DNA of 64,000 nucleotides, taken from positions 16,653 to 80,652 of the forward strand of contig NZ_LGDE01000415.1 in NCBI RefSeq assembly GCF_001279725.1, in the 5' to 3' direction. The position numbers and the translations under genes are program-made. The notes beneath the pieces are model-generated. The model did not search any database, had not been told where the DNA came from, and was given only the letters and a program-made list of their open reading frames with translations. Every line of letters starts with the position of its first letter. The first letter of the stretch is position 1. Below are positions 58,015 through 64,000 of the stretch, piece after piece. This DNA comes from Streptomyces sp. WM4235. Lineage in GTDB: Bacteria; Actinomycetota; Actinomycetes; Streptomycetales; Streptomycetaceae.

Positions 58015-58737
58015 TCACGGGTCGAGGCCGCCGACCCGCAGTGTGATGTTCAGCCGACCGCTCAGGCCGAGGTCCTGCGGCCCCGTGCCGGGCAGGACCT
58101 TCGGCACGCCGTGGTGGGCCAGTCGGCTCGGGCCGCCGAAGACGAACAGGTCCCCGCTGCGCAGCTCGACGTCCCGGTACGGCCGTCCGCGCGAGGCGGT
58201 GTTCCCGAAGCGGAAGAGGCAGGAGTCACCGAGGCTGAGCGAGACGACGGGCGCCCCGGACCGCTCTTCGGCGTCGCGGTGCATGCCCATGCGGGAGTCC
58301 CCGTCGTAGAAGTTGATCAGCGCGATGTCGTAGACCTCGTCGCCCTGCCAACCGTACGAGGGATACGGGCCGCACCGCCCGGCGGGCTGCTCCCCGTCGC
58401 CGTGCCCGAGCGGGTCGGCCTCCCCGTACGCCGCGGCCACGGCGGCGCGCCCGAGTGCGGCGAGCCGGGCGGGCATCGGTTTGACCGGCGCCCCGTCGCC
58501 GTCGACGGCGGTGCGGGCATATCCGTACGGGTACCAGTGCAGGCCCAGGCACACCTGCCGGGCGGTCATCGTGCCGCCGCCGGGGGTGTGCACGGTGCGC
58601 AGCCCGGCGGGCGGGCGTGCCCATTCCCGGCAGTCCGCGAGCAGTTCCCGCTGCCGGTCGGGGCCGAGCCAGTCGGGCACGTGCACGGCGCCGGGTGCGA
58701 TCTCGGTCCGCTCGCGCGGGAAGAGTTCCCCATGCAT
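58015..58737 (-). CDS. alkB: AlkB-like Fe(II)/2-oxoglutarate-dependent dioxygenase
   Basis: 240 aa. Metal ligands are visible: MGMHRDAEERS (H-x-D) and SRLAHHGVPKV (second His), and the 2OG-binding RLNITLR arginine is near the C-terminus. VCLGLHWYPYGYARTAVDGD and DIALINFYDGDSRMGMH match the AlkB substrate region. AlkB repairs alkylated bases by oxidative demethylation. The ATG at 58737 is closest to GGGAG; 58746 is an alternative in frame. It could be transcribed separately from the ROK gene downstream. Confidence 0.92.
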   Translation of the reverse strand: MHGELFPRERTEIAPGAVHVPDWLGPDRQRELLADCREWARPPAGLRTVHTPGGGTMTARQVCLGLHWYPYGYARTAVDGDGAPVKPMPARLAALGRAAVAAAYGEADPLGHGDGEQPAGRCGPYPSYGWQGDEVYDIALINFYDGDSRMGMHRDAEERSGAPVVSLSLGDSCLFRFGNTASRGRPYRDVELRSGDLFVFGGPSRLAHHGVPKVLPGTGPQDLGLSGRLNITLRVGGLDP

Positions 58738-58883
58738 GTCTCCCATTGTCACGGCGGACCGGTCCCCTCGCCCACGCGGTGCCCGACAGCGGGCGGGGCG
58801 GGGGTGGGGCGGGGCGGTGGGCAGGGGTCTTCGGCGGGAGTCGTCGGCGGGTGTCCGCGCCGAACGGCGTCTCGAAGAAGCCC

Positions 58884-58912
58884 TTGTGACGGCCCGAAGG
58901 GCACTGGACACT
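58884..58912 (+). promoter_or_regulatory. Promoter of the DUF6332-like gene, leaderless
   Basis: TTGTGA (58884-58889) and GACACT (58907-58912) are 17 nt apart. The -10 ends 6 nt before the ATG at 58919. No Shine-Dalgarno sequence is present. Confidence 0.65.
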
Positions 58913-58918
58913 GCCCCT

Positions 58919-59170
58919 ATGGAGCGACGCACACAGGCCGATCGGGACGCGATCACCATCGAGATCGGCTACGCCTTCGTCAGCGCGGGCCTCGCGGCCT
59001 GTCTGGTCTTCGCGGCGGTGTTCGGACCCGCGCCGGTCTTCGACCTGTCCGGCGCCGCACACCGCGTCCTGGCCGTCGCGGGCGGGATCCTGGCCGCCGT
59101 GGTGTTCGTGCTCCGCGTCACGCATCTCCTGTGGCGCTTCGCCCGCCGCCCGGAGAACGACGGCCGCTAG
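58919..59170 (+). CDS. Small two-helix membrane protein (DUF6332-like)
   Basis: 83 aa. RTQADRDAITIEIGYAFVSA is the conserved-looking start, then two membrane helices (GLAACLVFAAVFGPAPVFDL and VLAVAGGILAAVVFVLRVTH) and a short basic tail. I recall this as DUF6332 of Streptomyces, function unknown. Its stop overlaps the stop of the convergent gene by 3 bp (shared CTAG). A convincing -35/-10 pair supports the start. Confidence 0.72.
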   Translation: MERRTQADRDAITIEIGYAFVSAGLAACLVFAAVFGPAPVFDLSGAAHRVLAVAGGILAAVVFVLRVTHLLWRFARRPENDGR

Positions 59171-59568
59171 AGACGTTCGCGCAGGCGCGCCTGCTCGGCG
59201 ACGAGACCCCGTTCCCGCTCCAGACGTGCGGCATGCTCCCAGCCGGCCCGCACGAGGGCTCGGTAGCGGCGCACGAACCGGCCCGCGCACCAGGGAGCGA
59301 CGGCGGCGAGCACCAGACCCACGAACCGGATCGCCCACACGAACCACTCCGGCACCAGGGCCACCGCGATGACGGCGACCGCCACCCACGTGGCCATCGC
59401 CACCGCCAAGTGCCGTGCCCGCCCGGGCAGTGCGCCCGCGAGGAACGCGCAGACCGCCTCCGGGACCACCCACCAGCCGCCGGCCACGCCGGCCGCCGCG
59501 GCGGCCACGACCGCGGCGTGCGGCCCGAGGTACGCCGCCTGCGCGGGGAACGGGGTCTTGCCGATCAT
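59167..59568 (-). CDS. Small membrane protein with basic C-terminal helix
   Basis: 133 aa from ATG 59568 (an upstream ATG at 59607 would add 13 residues). Three to four hydrophobic segments (AYLGPHAAVVAAAAAGVAGG, VAMATWVAVAVIAVALVPEW, IRFVGLVLAAVAPWCAGRFV) are followed by a charged helix (ALVRAGWEHAARLERERGLV, AEQARLRERL) that may form a coiled coil. No family recognised. It overlaps the convergent DUF6332-like gene at its stop codon. Confidence 0.7.
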   Translation of the reverse strand: MIGKTPFPAQAAYLGPHAAVVAAAAAGVAGGWWVVPEAVCAFLAGALPGRARHLAVAMATWVAVAVIAVALVPEWFVWAIRFVGLVLAAVAPWCAGRFVRRYRALVRAGWEHAARLERERGLVAEQARLRERL

Positions 59569-59697
59569 CGGGGTTCCGCGGGTCACTGGTCTCACATCGG
59601 TGACCATACGGAAGCGGGCCCGCCCACCGGCACCCCCGAAAGTCCCATGGCGCGCCGGCGCGGGCATCGTCGTCCGATCGGCCCACCGATCGGACGT

Positions 59698-60669
59698 TCA
59701 GCCCACGGTGGCGGCGTACGTGGTCTGGCTGCGGTACTTCCACGTCGGCCCGGTGTTCCACGGGTTGGGCATGACCGTGTTGGTGGCGTAGGCGTAACCG
59801 GCGCCGCGTTCGAAGGCGGTACGCAGTGTGGTGCGCATGGCGGGGGCGTCGGGAACGTCGTGGACGAGGTGCCAGAACGAGGTTCCGGTCGGGTCGAGTT
59901 CGGCGCCGGCGCGGTAGCCGGTCGCCTGGTTGAAGACGTTCCCGCCGAGCCAACCCCCTGAGGTGTAGGCGGCGTAGGTGTCCTCGTACGTGACGAAGAC
60001 GTCGGCGGTGCGGCGGCCGGGCTCCAGGTAGCAGTCGGCGATGGCGGTACCCGGGTTGTTGACGACGAGGTCGGGGGCGGCCGGGTCGACGGCGTCCATC
60101 GTCTCCCGGACGTAGCGGCGCAGTTCGGAGTAGTGGTCGCGGGTGGTGTTGTCCGGACCGCAGTCGCGGCTGACGACGTCGAAGAAGATCCCGTCCACGT
60201 GCAGTCGACCGTCGGGGGTCTTGAGGTAGTTGTCCACGGAGGCCTTGACGGCGGCGATGTCCCGATTTCCGTGGTCGGTGTGGACGTAGCCGAGCACCTT
60301 GGTCCGCTCGCCGGTGGAGGTGGTGCCGCCGCGCAGGGCGTCGGCCCGGTCCCGCCACGGGGTGTCGAAGGGGGAGTCGCCGTTGCCGGGGTTCAGGACG
60401 ACCAGCGAGGCGGCCGGGCCGGTGGCGGTGAGGTCGTTCAACATCGGGTCGTCGGCCCACACGTACGCGGGAACGCCGACCTCCAGCCCCCGGACCCCGG
60501 GCGGCCGGGGTACGGGGGGCGTGGTGGGCGACGGGGCCGGCGCGGGTCTGCGGGCCGCCGGCCCGCGGCCGGCGCTGTCCGCGGAGGCGGTCACGGCCGG
60601 CGCCGGGGCCGCGAGGAGGAGGGTGGCCATGACGGCGAGCAGGGCCTTGCCGGCACGTGCGCGGGCCAT
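59698..60669 (-). CDS. Spherulation-specific family 4 glycosidase (GH135-like), secreted
   Basis: 323 aa. Signal peptide: ARAGKALLAVMATLLLAAPA, then PAVTASA. The mature domain is the spherulin-4/Sph3 type: GVPAYVWADDPMLNDL, ASLVVLNPGNGDSPFDTPWR, KVLGYVHTDHGNRDIAAVKA and HVDGIFFDVVSRDC, with the acidic residues of the barrel in D-G-I-F-F-D. Fungal Sph3 cleaves galactosaminogalactan, and bacterial PelA-like proteins act on similar polymers. It probably degrades an external amino-sugar polysaccharide. ATG at 60669 with GGAGGAA. Regulated perhaps through the repeat at 60724-60742. Confidence 0.85.
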   Translation of the reverse strand: MARARAGKALLAVMATLLLAAPAPAVTASADSAGRGPAARRPAPAPSPTTPPVPRPPGVRGLEVGVPAYVWADDPMLNDLTATGPAASLVVLNPGNGDSPFDTPWRDRADALRGGTTSTGERTKVLGYVHTDHGNRDIAAVKASVDNYLKTPDGRLHVDGIFFDVVSRDCGPDNTTRDHYSELRRYVRETMDAVDPAAPDLVVNNPGTAIADCYLEPGRRTADVFVTYEDTYAAYTSGGWLGGNVFNQATGYRAGAELDPTGTSFWHLVHDVPDAPAMRTTLRTAFERGAGYAYATNTVMPNPWNTGPTWKYRSQTTYAATVG

Positions 60670-60723
60670 GGCTGTTCCTCCGGTGGCAGTGGGCGGGACC
60701 CGACGAACACTAGACGGACGGAC

Positions 60724-60742
60724 GGTTCGTGAAAGCCGAACC
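60724..60742. promoter_or_regulatory. Inverted repeat in the promoter of the spherulin-4 gene
   Basis: GGTTCG-TGAAAGC-CGAACC is a perfect 6-bp inverted repeat overlapping the -35 region (CTTTCA), upstream of a TAGTGT -10 near 60708-60713 on the minus strand. Good operator candidate for a sugar-responsive repressor. Confidence 0.5.
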
Positions 60743-60790
60743 AACCGCTTTCGTATGAGGAACAGAAAAACGATCCTTCACCTCATCATG

Positions 60791-60809
60791 TGAATCTCCG
60801 TCAGATTCA
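60791..60809. promoter_or_regulatory. Inverted repeat between the lectin and spherulin-4 genes
   Basis: TGAATC-TCCGTCA-GATTCA is a perfect 6-bp inverted repeat in the 183-bp region between the lectin gene end (60853) and the spherulin gene start (60669), both on the minus strand. It may be a terminator or an operator. Confidence 0.45.
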
Positions 60810-60852
60810 GACAAGCCCTTCCGCCCGTGATCCCGGCTCCCGGATCGCGCCG

Positions 60853-62610
60853 TCAGGGCGCGTCGAGGAAACCCCTCACCGTCCATTCCTGCACGTCGCC
60901 CTCGCCGATCTGCTCCCCCACCGGGTCGGGCGGCGGGACGTCCCTGGTCCAGAGGGTGAGCCAGACACCGCTTTCGAAGGAATTGCCCTTCGGCGTGATC
61001 GCCTTCCCCCAGTTGTTGACGAAGCCGCCGGCGGAGCCGGCGAATCGCTGGACGTCACTGTCGGCGTTACACGTCCACAAGGTGAGCAGTGTGCCATTGG
61101 CGCCGGCCGCATTGCCCTGCGGTGTCAGGCACTTGCCGCTCTCCTTGTGGACCAGCAGGCCGTCCTTGTGGGCCCAGCGCTGCATTTCCGACCCGTTGCA
61201 GGGCCACACGGTCACGGGAGTTCCGTTGGCCGTCGCGTTGCCCTGCGGGGTCGCACAGACGAATCCGGGCCGGTTGTGGTTGGAGAGCCATCCCCATCCG
61301 CCGTCCTGCATGTTCCCGGCGTACGGGGCGAGGGAGAAGACGACCCGCGCGCCGTTGTACGCCTCGTTCATCCCCCACAACCGCCGGGCCTGCGGATCGA
61401 ACGAGAGGCCCTGGGTCAGGAACGGGGCTTGGGAAAGCACCTGTGTCACCTGCGTGGCCGTGTTGTACACGTGGATACAGGAGTACATGGTGTTGACCCA
61501 GACCACGGACCCGTCCTTGTTCTTCTGCTCCGTCCAGCCGGGCCAGGTCCTCGGACAACTACCGGAGAAGTAGTAGTACTTGCCGTCCCTGGCGATTCCC
61601 TGGACGGCCCAGACCGCCGTTCTGAAATCGGAGCTGGACGCGACCTGGTCGGGCAGGGAGTCCTCACCGAACGAGGTCAGCGGCCAGCGGACGACACGGG
61701 CGTCTCCGCCTTCCTTGTTCTCGGCCGAGAGCAGGGAAGGAACATCGGCCTCACTGCGGTCCACGCTCACCGTGCTCAGACACAGCGGCTGCCCGGCGGT
61801 GGCGAGTCCGCACGCGCGGGGGTTGCCGATGGTGGCGCCGGTGGTGGCGTAGCGCGCGACGAGGGGCAGGGCCCAGGTGTGGCCGAAAGCCGAACTCTGC
61901 CCCGACACCACCCCCGTGCCGCTGCCCTTCGACGTCATGCGCCAGACGTGCCGCAGGTCGTAGACCTGGAGTTCGGTGCCGTTGGCCACGAGCAGCCAGT
62001 TCCGGTACCAGGCGACACCGTCGGCGTGGATCTTGTGCTGGAGCTTCTTGAAGCCCCCCTCGACGGGCTCGACCAGTGCCAGGTGGCCGTATCTGACCTG
62101 GCTGTTGGTGGCTTCCACCAGGCTGATCCGACCGTAGAGGTCCTTGCCCGGCTCCTCGTAGCTCGTGGCGTGGTACCAGGTCGCCGCGTAGAGGGACCGG
62201 CGGCCCTTGTAGGTGCCGTCGGGATAGGCGGCGTGCGATCCGGCGAAGCCCTGGGGTGTCCATCCGCCGCCGGGCAGGCTGGGCTTGGTGAGGTCGTCCT
62301 CGTTGTCCCAGCAGAAACCGTCGTACGACAGAGTGCCGTTCAGACCGTGCCCGTGGCACAGCCCCGGCCTGCCGGTCTTGTCACCGAGGACCTCCGTGTA
62401 GTCGGCCTTTCGGACGATCCGGGCGCTCTCCAACGAGGCGATGAGACCCGAGTTGTCGGAACCCACGCGAGTGAGGGAGAACTCCCCCGCTCGCGCGGCG
62501 CTCTGGACCGGATCGGCCCGCGCCGGCTGAATCGAAACGAGCGAGGAGGCGACCACTGCCGCTCCCGCGAGAAAACTGAAGAAACGTCTGCGCTTCAGGG
62601 AAAGATTCAC
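60853..62610 (-). CDS. Secreted protein with C-terminal ricin-type lectin domain
   Basis: 585 aa. Tat-type signal: LKRRRFFSFLAGAAVVASSL (R-R-x-F-F), cleaved near ARAD. The N-terminal 440 residues form an unrecognised region with many Trp/Tyr (GFCWDNEDDLTKPSLPGG, ATWYHATSYEEPGKDLYGR) resembling a secreted propeller or hydrolase. The C-terminal 130 residues are a ricin-B trefoil with NATANGTPVTVWPCNGSEMQ and GANGTLLTLWTCNADSDVQ (Q-x-W repeats). Likely binds extracellular polysaccharide. GTG at 62610. Upstream of the spherulin-4 glycosidase gene on the same strand. Confidence 0.82.
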   Translation of the reverse strand: MNLSLKRRRFFSFLAGAAVVASSLVSIQPARADPVQSAARAGEFSLTRVGSDNSGLIASLESARIVRKADYTEVLGDKTGRPGLCHGHGLNGTLSYDGFCWDNEDDLTKPSLPGGGWTPQGFAGSHAAYPDGTYKGRRSLYAATWYHATSYEEPGKDLYGRISLVEATNSQVRYGHLALVEPVEGGFKKLQHKIHADGVAWYRNWLLVANGTELQVYDLRHVWRMTSKGSGTGVVSGQSSAFGHTWALPLVARYATTGATIGNPRACGLATAGQPLCLSTVSVDRSEADVPSLLSAENKEGGDARVVRWPLTSFGEDSLPDQVASSSDFRTAVWAVQGIARDGKYYYFSGSCPRTWPGWTEQKNKDGSVVWVNTMYSCIHVYNTATQVTQVLSQAPFLTQGLSFDPQARRLWGMNEAYNGARVVFSLAPYAGNMQDGGWGWLSNHNRPGFVCATPQGNATANGTPVTVWPCNGSEMQRWAHKDGLLVHKESGKCLTPQGNAAGANGTLLTLWTCNADSDVQRFAGSAGGFVNNWGKAITPKGNSFESGVWLTLWTRDVPPPDPVGEQIGEGDVQEWTVRGFLDAP

Positions 62611-62706
62611 CGGCCACAGGTTAGCGATGGCCCGACGCGCGTCACGGTGCCGGGCGCCGTCACCTCCACCCCGAGGAAGCCCAAGGAGCGAGACCAGGCG
62701 GGGTGC

Positions 62707-62712
62707 TAGAAT
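62707..62712 (+). promoter_or_regulatory. -10 element upstream of the MFS gene
   Basis: TAGAAT, near-consensus, is 51 nt before the ATG at 62764. It would start an mRNA whose first 45 nt contain the attenuator hairpin at 62732-62762. The -35 region (62683-62689) is weak. Confidence 0.55.
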
Positions 62713-62731
62713 GATCACGTTGGCCTTCAGC

Positions 62732-62762
62732 GCCCCGAACCCGGGCGTTCGGAGGCTTTTTT
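62732..62762 (+). terminator. Attenuator-type terminator overlapping the MFS ribosome binding site
   Basis: GCC-CCGAAC (62732-62740) pairs with GTTCGG-A-GGC (62747-62756), followed directly by six T (62757-62762) and then the ATG at 62764. The Shine-Dalgarno GGAGG (62751-62755) is inside the 3' arm. This is a classic intrinsic terminator placed exactly between promoter and start codon, so conditional read-through is required for expression. Confidence 0.75.
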
Positions 62763-62763
62763 C

Positions 62764-63987
62764 ATGCCTTCTCACACCACCCGCCCCACGGTGCCCGCCA
62801 CGGCCGGCTACCGATTCCTGCTCCGCGACCGCGAGTTCGCCGGCCTGTACGCCGGCTTCACCCTCACGGTCGCGGCGAGCACCCTGTCCGGATTCGCACT
62901 CGGCACTCTGGTCCACGACCGCACCCACTCCCCGTTCCTGACGGCCGTGAGCATGTACGGAGCGACGTTCGCGGCGGTACTCGGCGCGCTGACCCTGATG
63001 TCGGTCGCGGACGGACATCGCCCGCGCCGCACCCTGGTCACGCTCCAGTGCCTCTCGTTGGCGGGTGTCGCCGCCCAGGCGATACCCGGGCTCCCCTTGC
63101 CGGTCCGGTTCGGGTTGCTGTTGACGCTGGGGTTCTTCCAGTCCCTCGGGACCGGTACCAGGATGGGGCTGCTCACCGAGATCGTGCCGGTCGCTTCCTA
63201 CGCGACGGCGCGTTCCCTCATGAACATCACCTCCGGTGGCATGGCGATCCTCGGCTACGCCCTCGGCGCCGCACTGCTGAGGCGCCTGACTCCGCACGGC
63301 GTGTTCCTCGTCGCCGCGGCCTTGACCGGCATCGCCCTCGTCGTGGTGGCGGCCACCGTCCGGGAGCACTCGATCCGTCCGACCCGGCGCCCGGGACCGC
63401 GTCAGACCTGGAACACGAACGTCGAGCTGTTCTCCCACCCCGGCCGGCGGGCGCTGCTGCTGAACCTGTGGGTCCCCAACGGCCTGATCGTCGGCTGCGA
63501 GGCGCTGTTCATCTCCTACGCCCCGGACCAGGCCGGCGCTCTCCTGGCCGCGGGTTCGGCCGGGATGCTGCTCGGCGACCTGGCCGTCGGCCGCCTGCTC
63601 ACCGCCGAGCGGCGACGGCGGTACGCGTTCGCACTGCGGCTGCTGCTCGCCGTCCCCTACCTGCTGTTCGCGTTCCACCCGCCCGTACTGGCCATGACGG
63701 CCGCCGTGTTCGTCGCGGGTACCGGGTTCGCCGCGACCCTCCCCCTACAGGAGCAGCTCCTCCGACTGACGCCCGCCCCGGTCCGCGGCCAGGTCCAGGG
63801 AGTCGAGTCCGCCGGCCGGATGACCTGGCAGGGCATCGGGGCCGCGATCACCGGCGGCATCGCCCAACACCTCACACCGGGCACCACCATCACGATGATC
63901 GCCGCGGTCTCCGTCGCCGTCACCGTGGCCTCCCGGCGGTACGTGACGCGCGCCCACACCGGCCGCGGGCCGAAGGGCGGCGCGTAG
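62764..63987 (+). CDS. MFS transporter
   Basis: 407 aa, about 12 membrane helices. FLLRDREFAGLYAGFTLTVA is the conserved start of actinobacterial drug-efflux MFS proteins, with LTLMSVADGHRPRRTLVTLQ matching the loop 2-3 motif A (G-x-L-a-D-r-x-g-r-r). The middle loop contains REHSIRPTRRPGPRQTWNTN. Expected to export a small molecule, plausibly an antibiotic. Attenuator-controlled efflux genes of this kind are typically induced by ribosome-targeting antibiotics; that role is inferred here. Confidence 0.87.
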   Translation: MPSHTTRPTVPATAGYRFLLRDREFAGLYAGFTLTVAASTLSGFALGTLVHDRTHSPFLTAVSMYGATFAAVLGALTLMSVADGHRPRRTLVTLQCLSLAGVAAQAIPGLPLPVRFGLLLTLGFFQSLGTGTRMGLLTEIVPVASYATARSLMNITSGGMAILGYALGAALLRRLTPHGVFLVAAALTGIALVVVAATVREHSIRPTRRPGPRQTWNTNVELFSHPGRRALLLNLWVPNGLIVGCEALFISYAPDQAGALLAAGSAGMLLGDLAVGRLLTAERRRRYAFALRLLLAVPYLLFAFHPPVLAMTAAVFVAGTGFAATLPLQEQLLRLTPAPVRGQVQGVESAGRMTWQGIGAAITGGIAQHLTPGTTITMIAAVSVAVTVASRRYVTRAHTGRGPKGGA

Positions 63988-64000
63988 CGGGGTGGGCGGG

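Noticed and set aside
62627..62941. Reading frame that could be an antibiotic-type leader peptide before the MFS gene
   Set aside because: The frame runs on well into the MFS coding region with no stop near the hairpin and no good start, so it is not a plausible stalling leader.
1..64000. tRNA, rRNA, CRISPR arrays, insertion sequences, prophage or integrase genes
   Set aside because: None was seen: no cloverleaf-like sequence, no regularly spaced palindromic repeats with unique spacers, no transposase or integrase motifs, and no long terminal inverted repeats.

Overview
The window is high-GC actinobacterial DNA, almost certainly a Streptomyces chromosome. Its G/C-ending codons, GTG starts, many apparently leaderless genes and lineage-typical families (streptophobe, DUF6777-like, DUF6643-like, DUF6332-like, Rv1733c-like, SpoIIE/RsbW-type proteins) all point that way. 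I found about 57 protein genes. I saw no rRNA, tRNA, CRISPR array, insertion sequence or prophage, so this reads as conserved core-type chromosome with some accessory genes.

Layout. 1-2173: truncated GH15 hydrolase, DoxX with a divergent MarR regulator, YkvA-like protein. 2419-7759: three tandem kinase-family genes; the outer two are active-looking kinases with C-terminal PQQ-type propellers and the middle one is a degenerate pseudokinase. 7837-10788: fasciclin lipoprotein, GNAT, SUKH-4-type protein. 10782-12835: two-gene operon (DUF364-like plus cysteine-synthase-like) with a possible Zur half-site in its promoter. 13016-14025: dhaL-dhaM without dhaK. 14047-18110: S4 RNA-binding protein and a molybdate locus (regulator, modA, fused modB-modC). 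18123-25812: NAGPA-type glycosidase, PAS-GAF-PP2C-HATPase phosphatase, DUF6777-like and streptophobe membrane proteins. 26302-30520: FHA-ABC exporter, SH3-like protein and Ser/Thr kinase in one operon, resembling mycobacterial Rv1747/PknF. 30672-33549: CDF metal exporter, Nudix, Tm-1-like protein. 33668-36012: membrane kinase overlapping a membrane partner gene. 36121-42704: GNAT-AAA fusion, alpha/beta hydrolase, secreted protease, coiled-coil protein, Nudix, Lnt, PH-domain protein. 43033-48781: ADP-ribosylglycohydrolase, glutamate-racemase-like protein, HpnB-like glycosyltransferase, Q-rich protein, MOSC, Rv1733c-like protein. 48944-54556: beta-helix/AAA fusion, membrane hydrolase, SRPBCC. 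54631-60669: Cds1-like enzyme, HATPase, ROK, AlkB, two small membrane proteins, spherulin-4 glycosidase. 60853-63987: ricin-lectin secreted protein, and an MFS transporter preceded by a terminator-like attenuator.

How the genes fit together. Ser/Thr phosphorylation is the recurring theme: four active-looking kinases, one pseudokinase and one PP2C phosphatase. In two separate kinase operons the neighbouring protein carries a short motif of the form T-[RK]-x-hydrophobic-D near T-P. In one of these operons the third gene encodes two FHA domains, which bind phosphothreonine. This suggests a short phospho-docking motif. Metal handling is a second theme: molybdate uptake, CDF export, and the DUF364/PLP pair.

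Many genes have a -10 hexamer ending 6-7 nt before the start codon, consistent with leaderless mRNAs. Starts were chosen by combining this signal, Shine-Dalgarno sequences, gene overlaps and signal-peptide position. All functions are inferred from sequence recognition alone.
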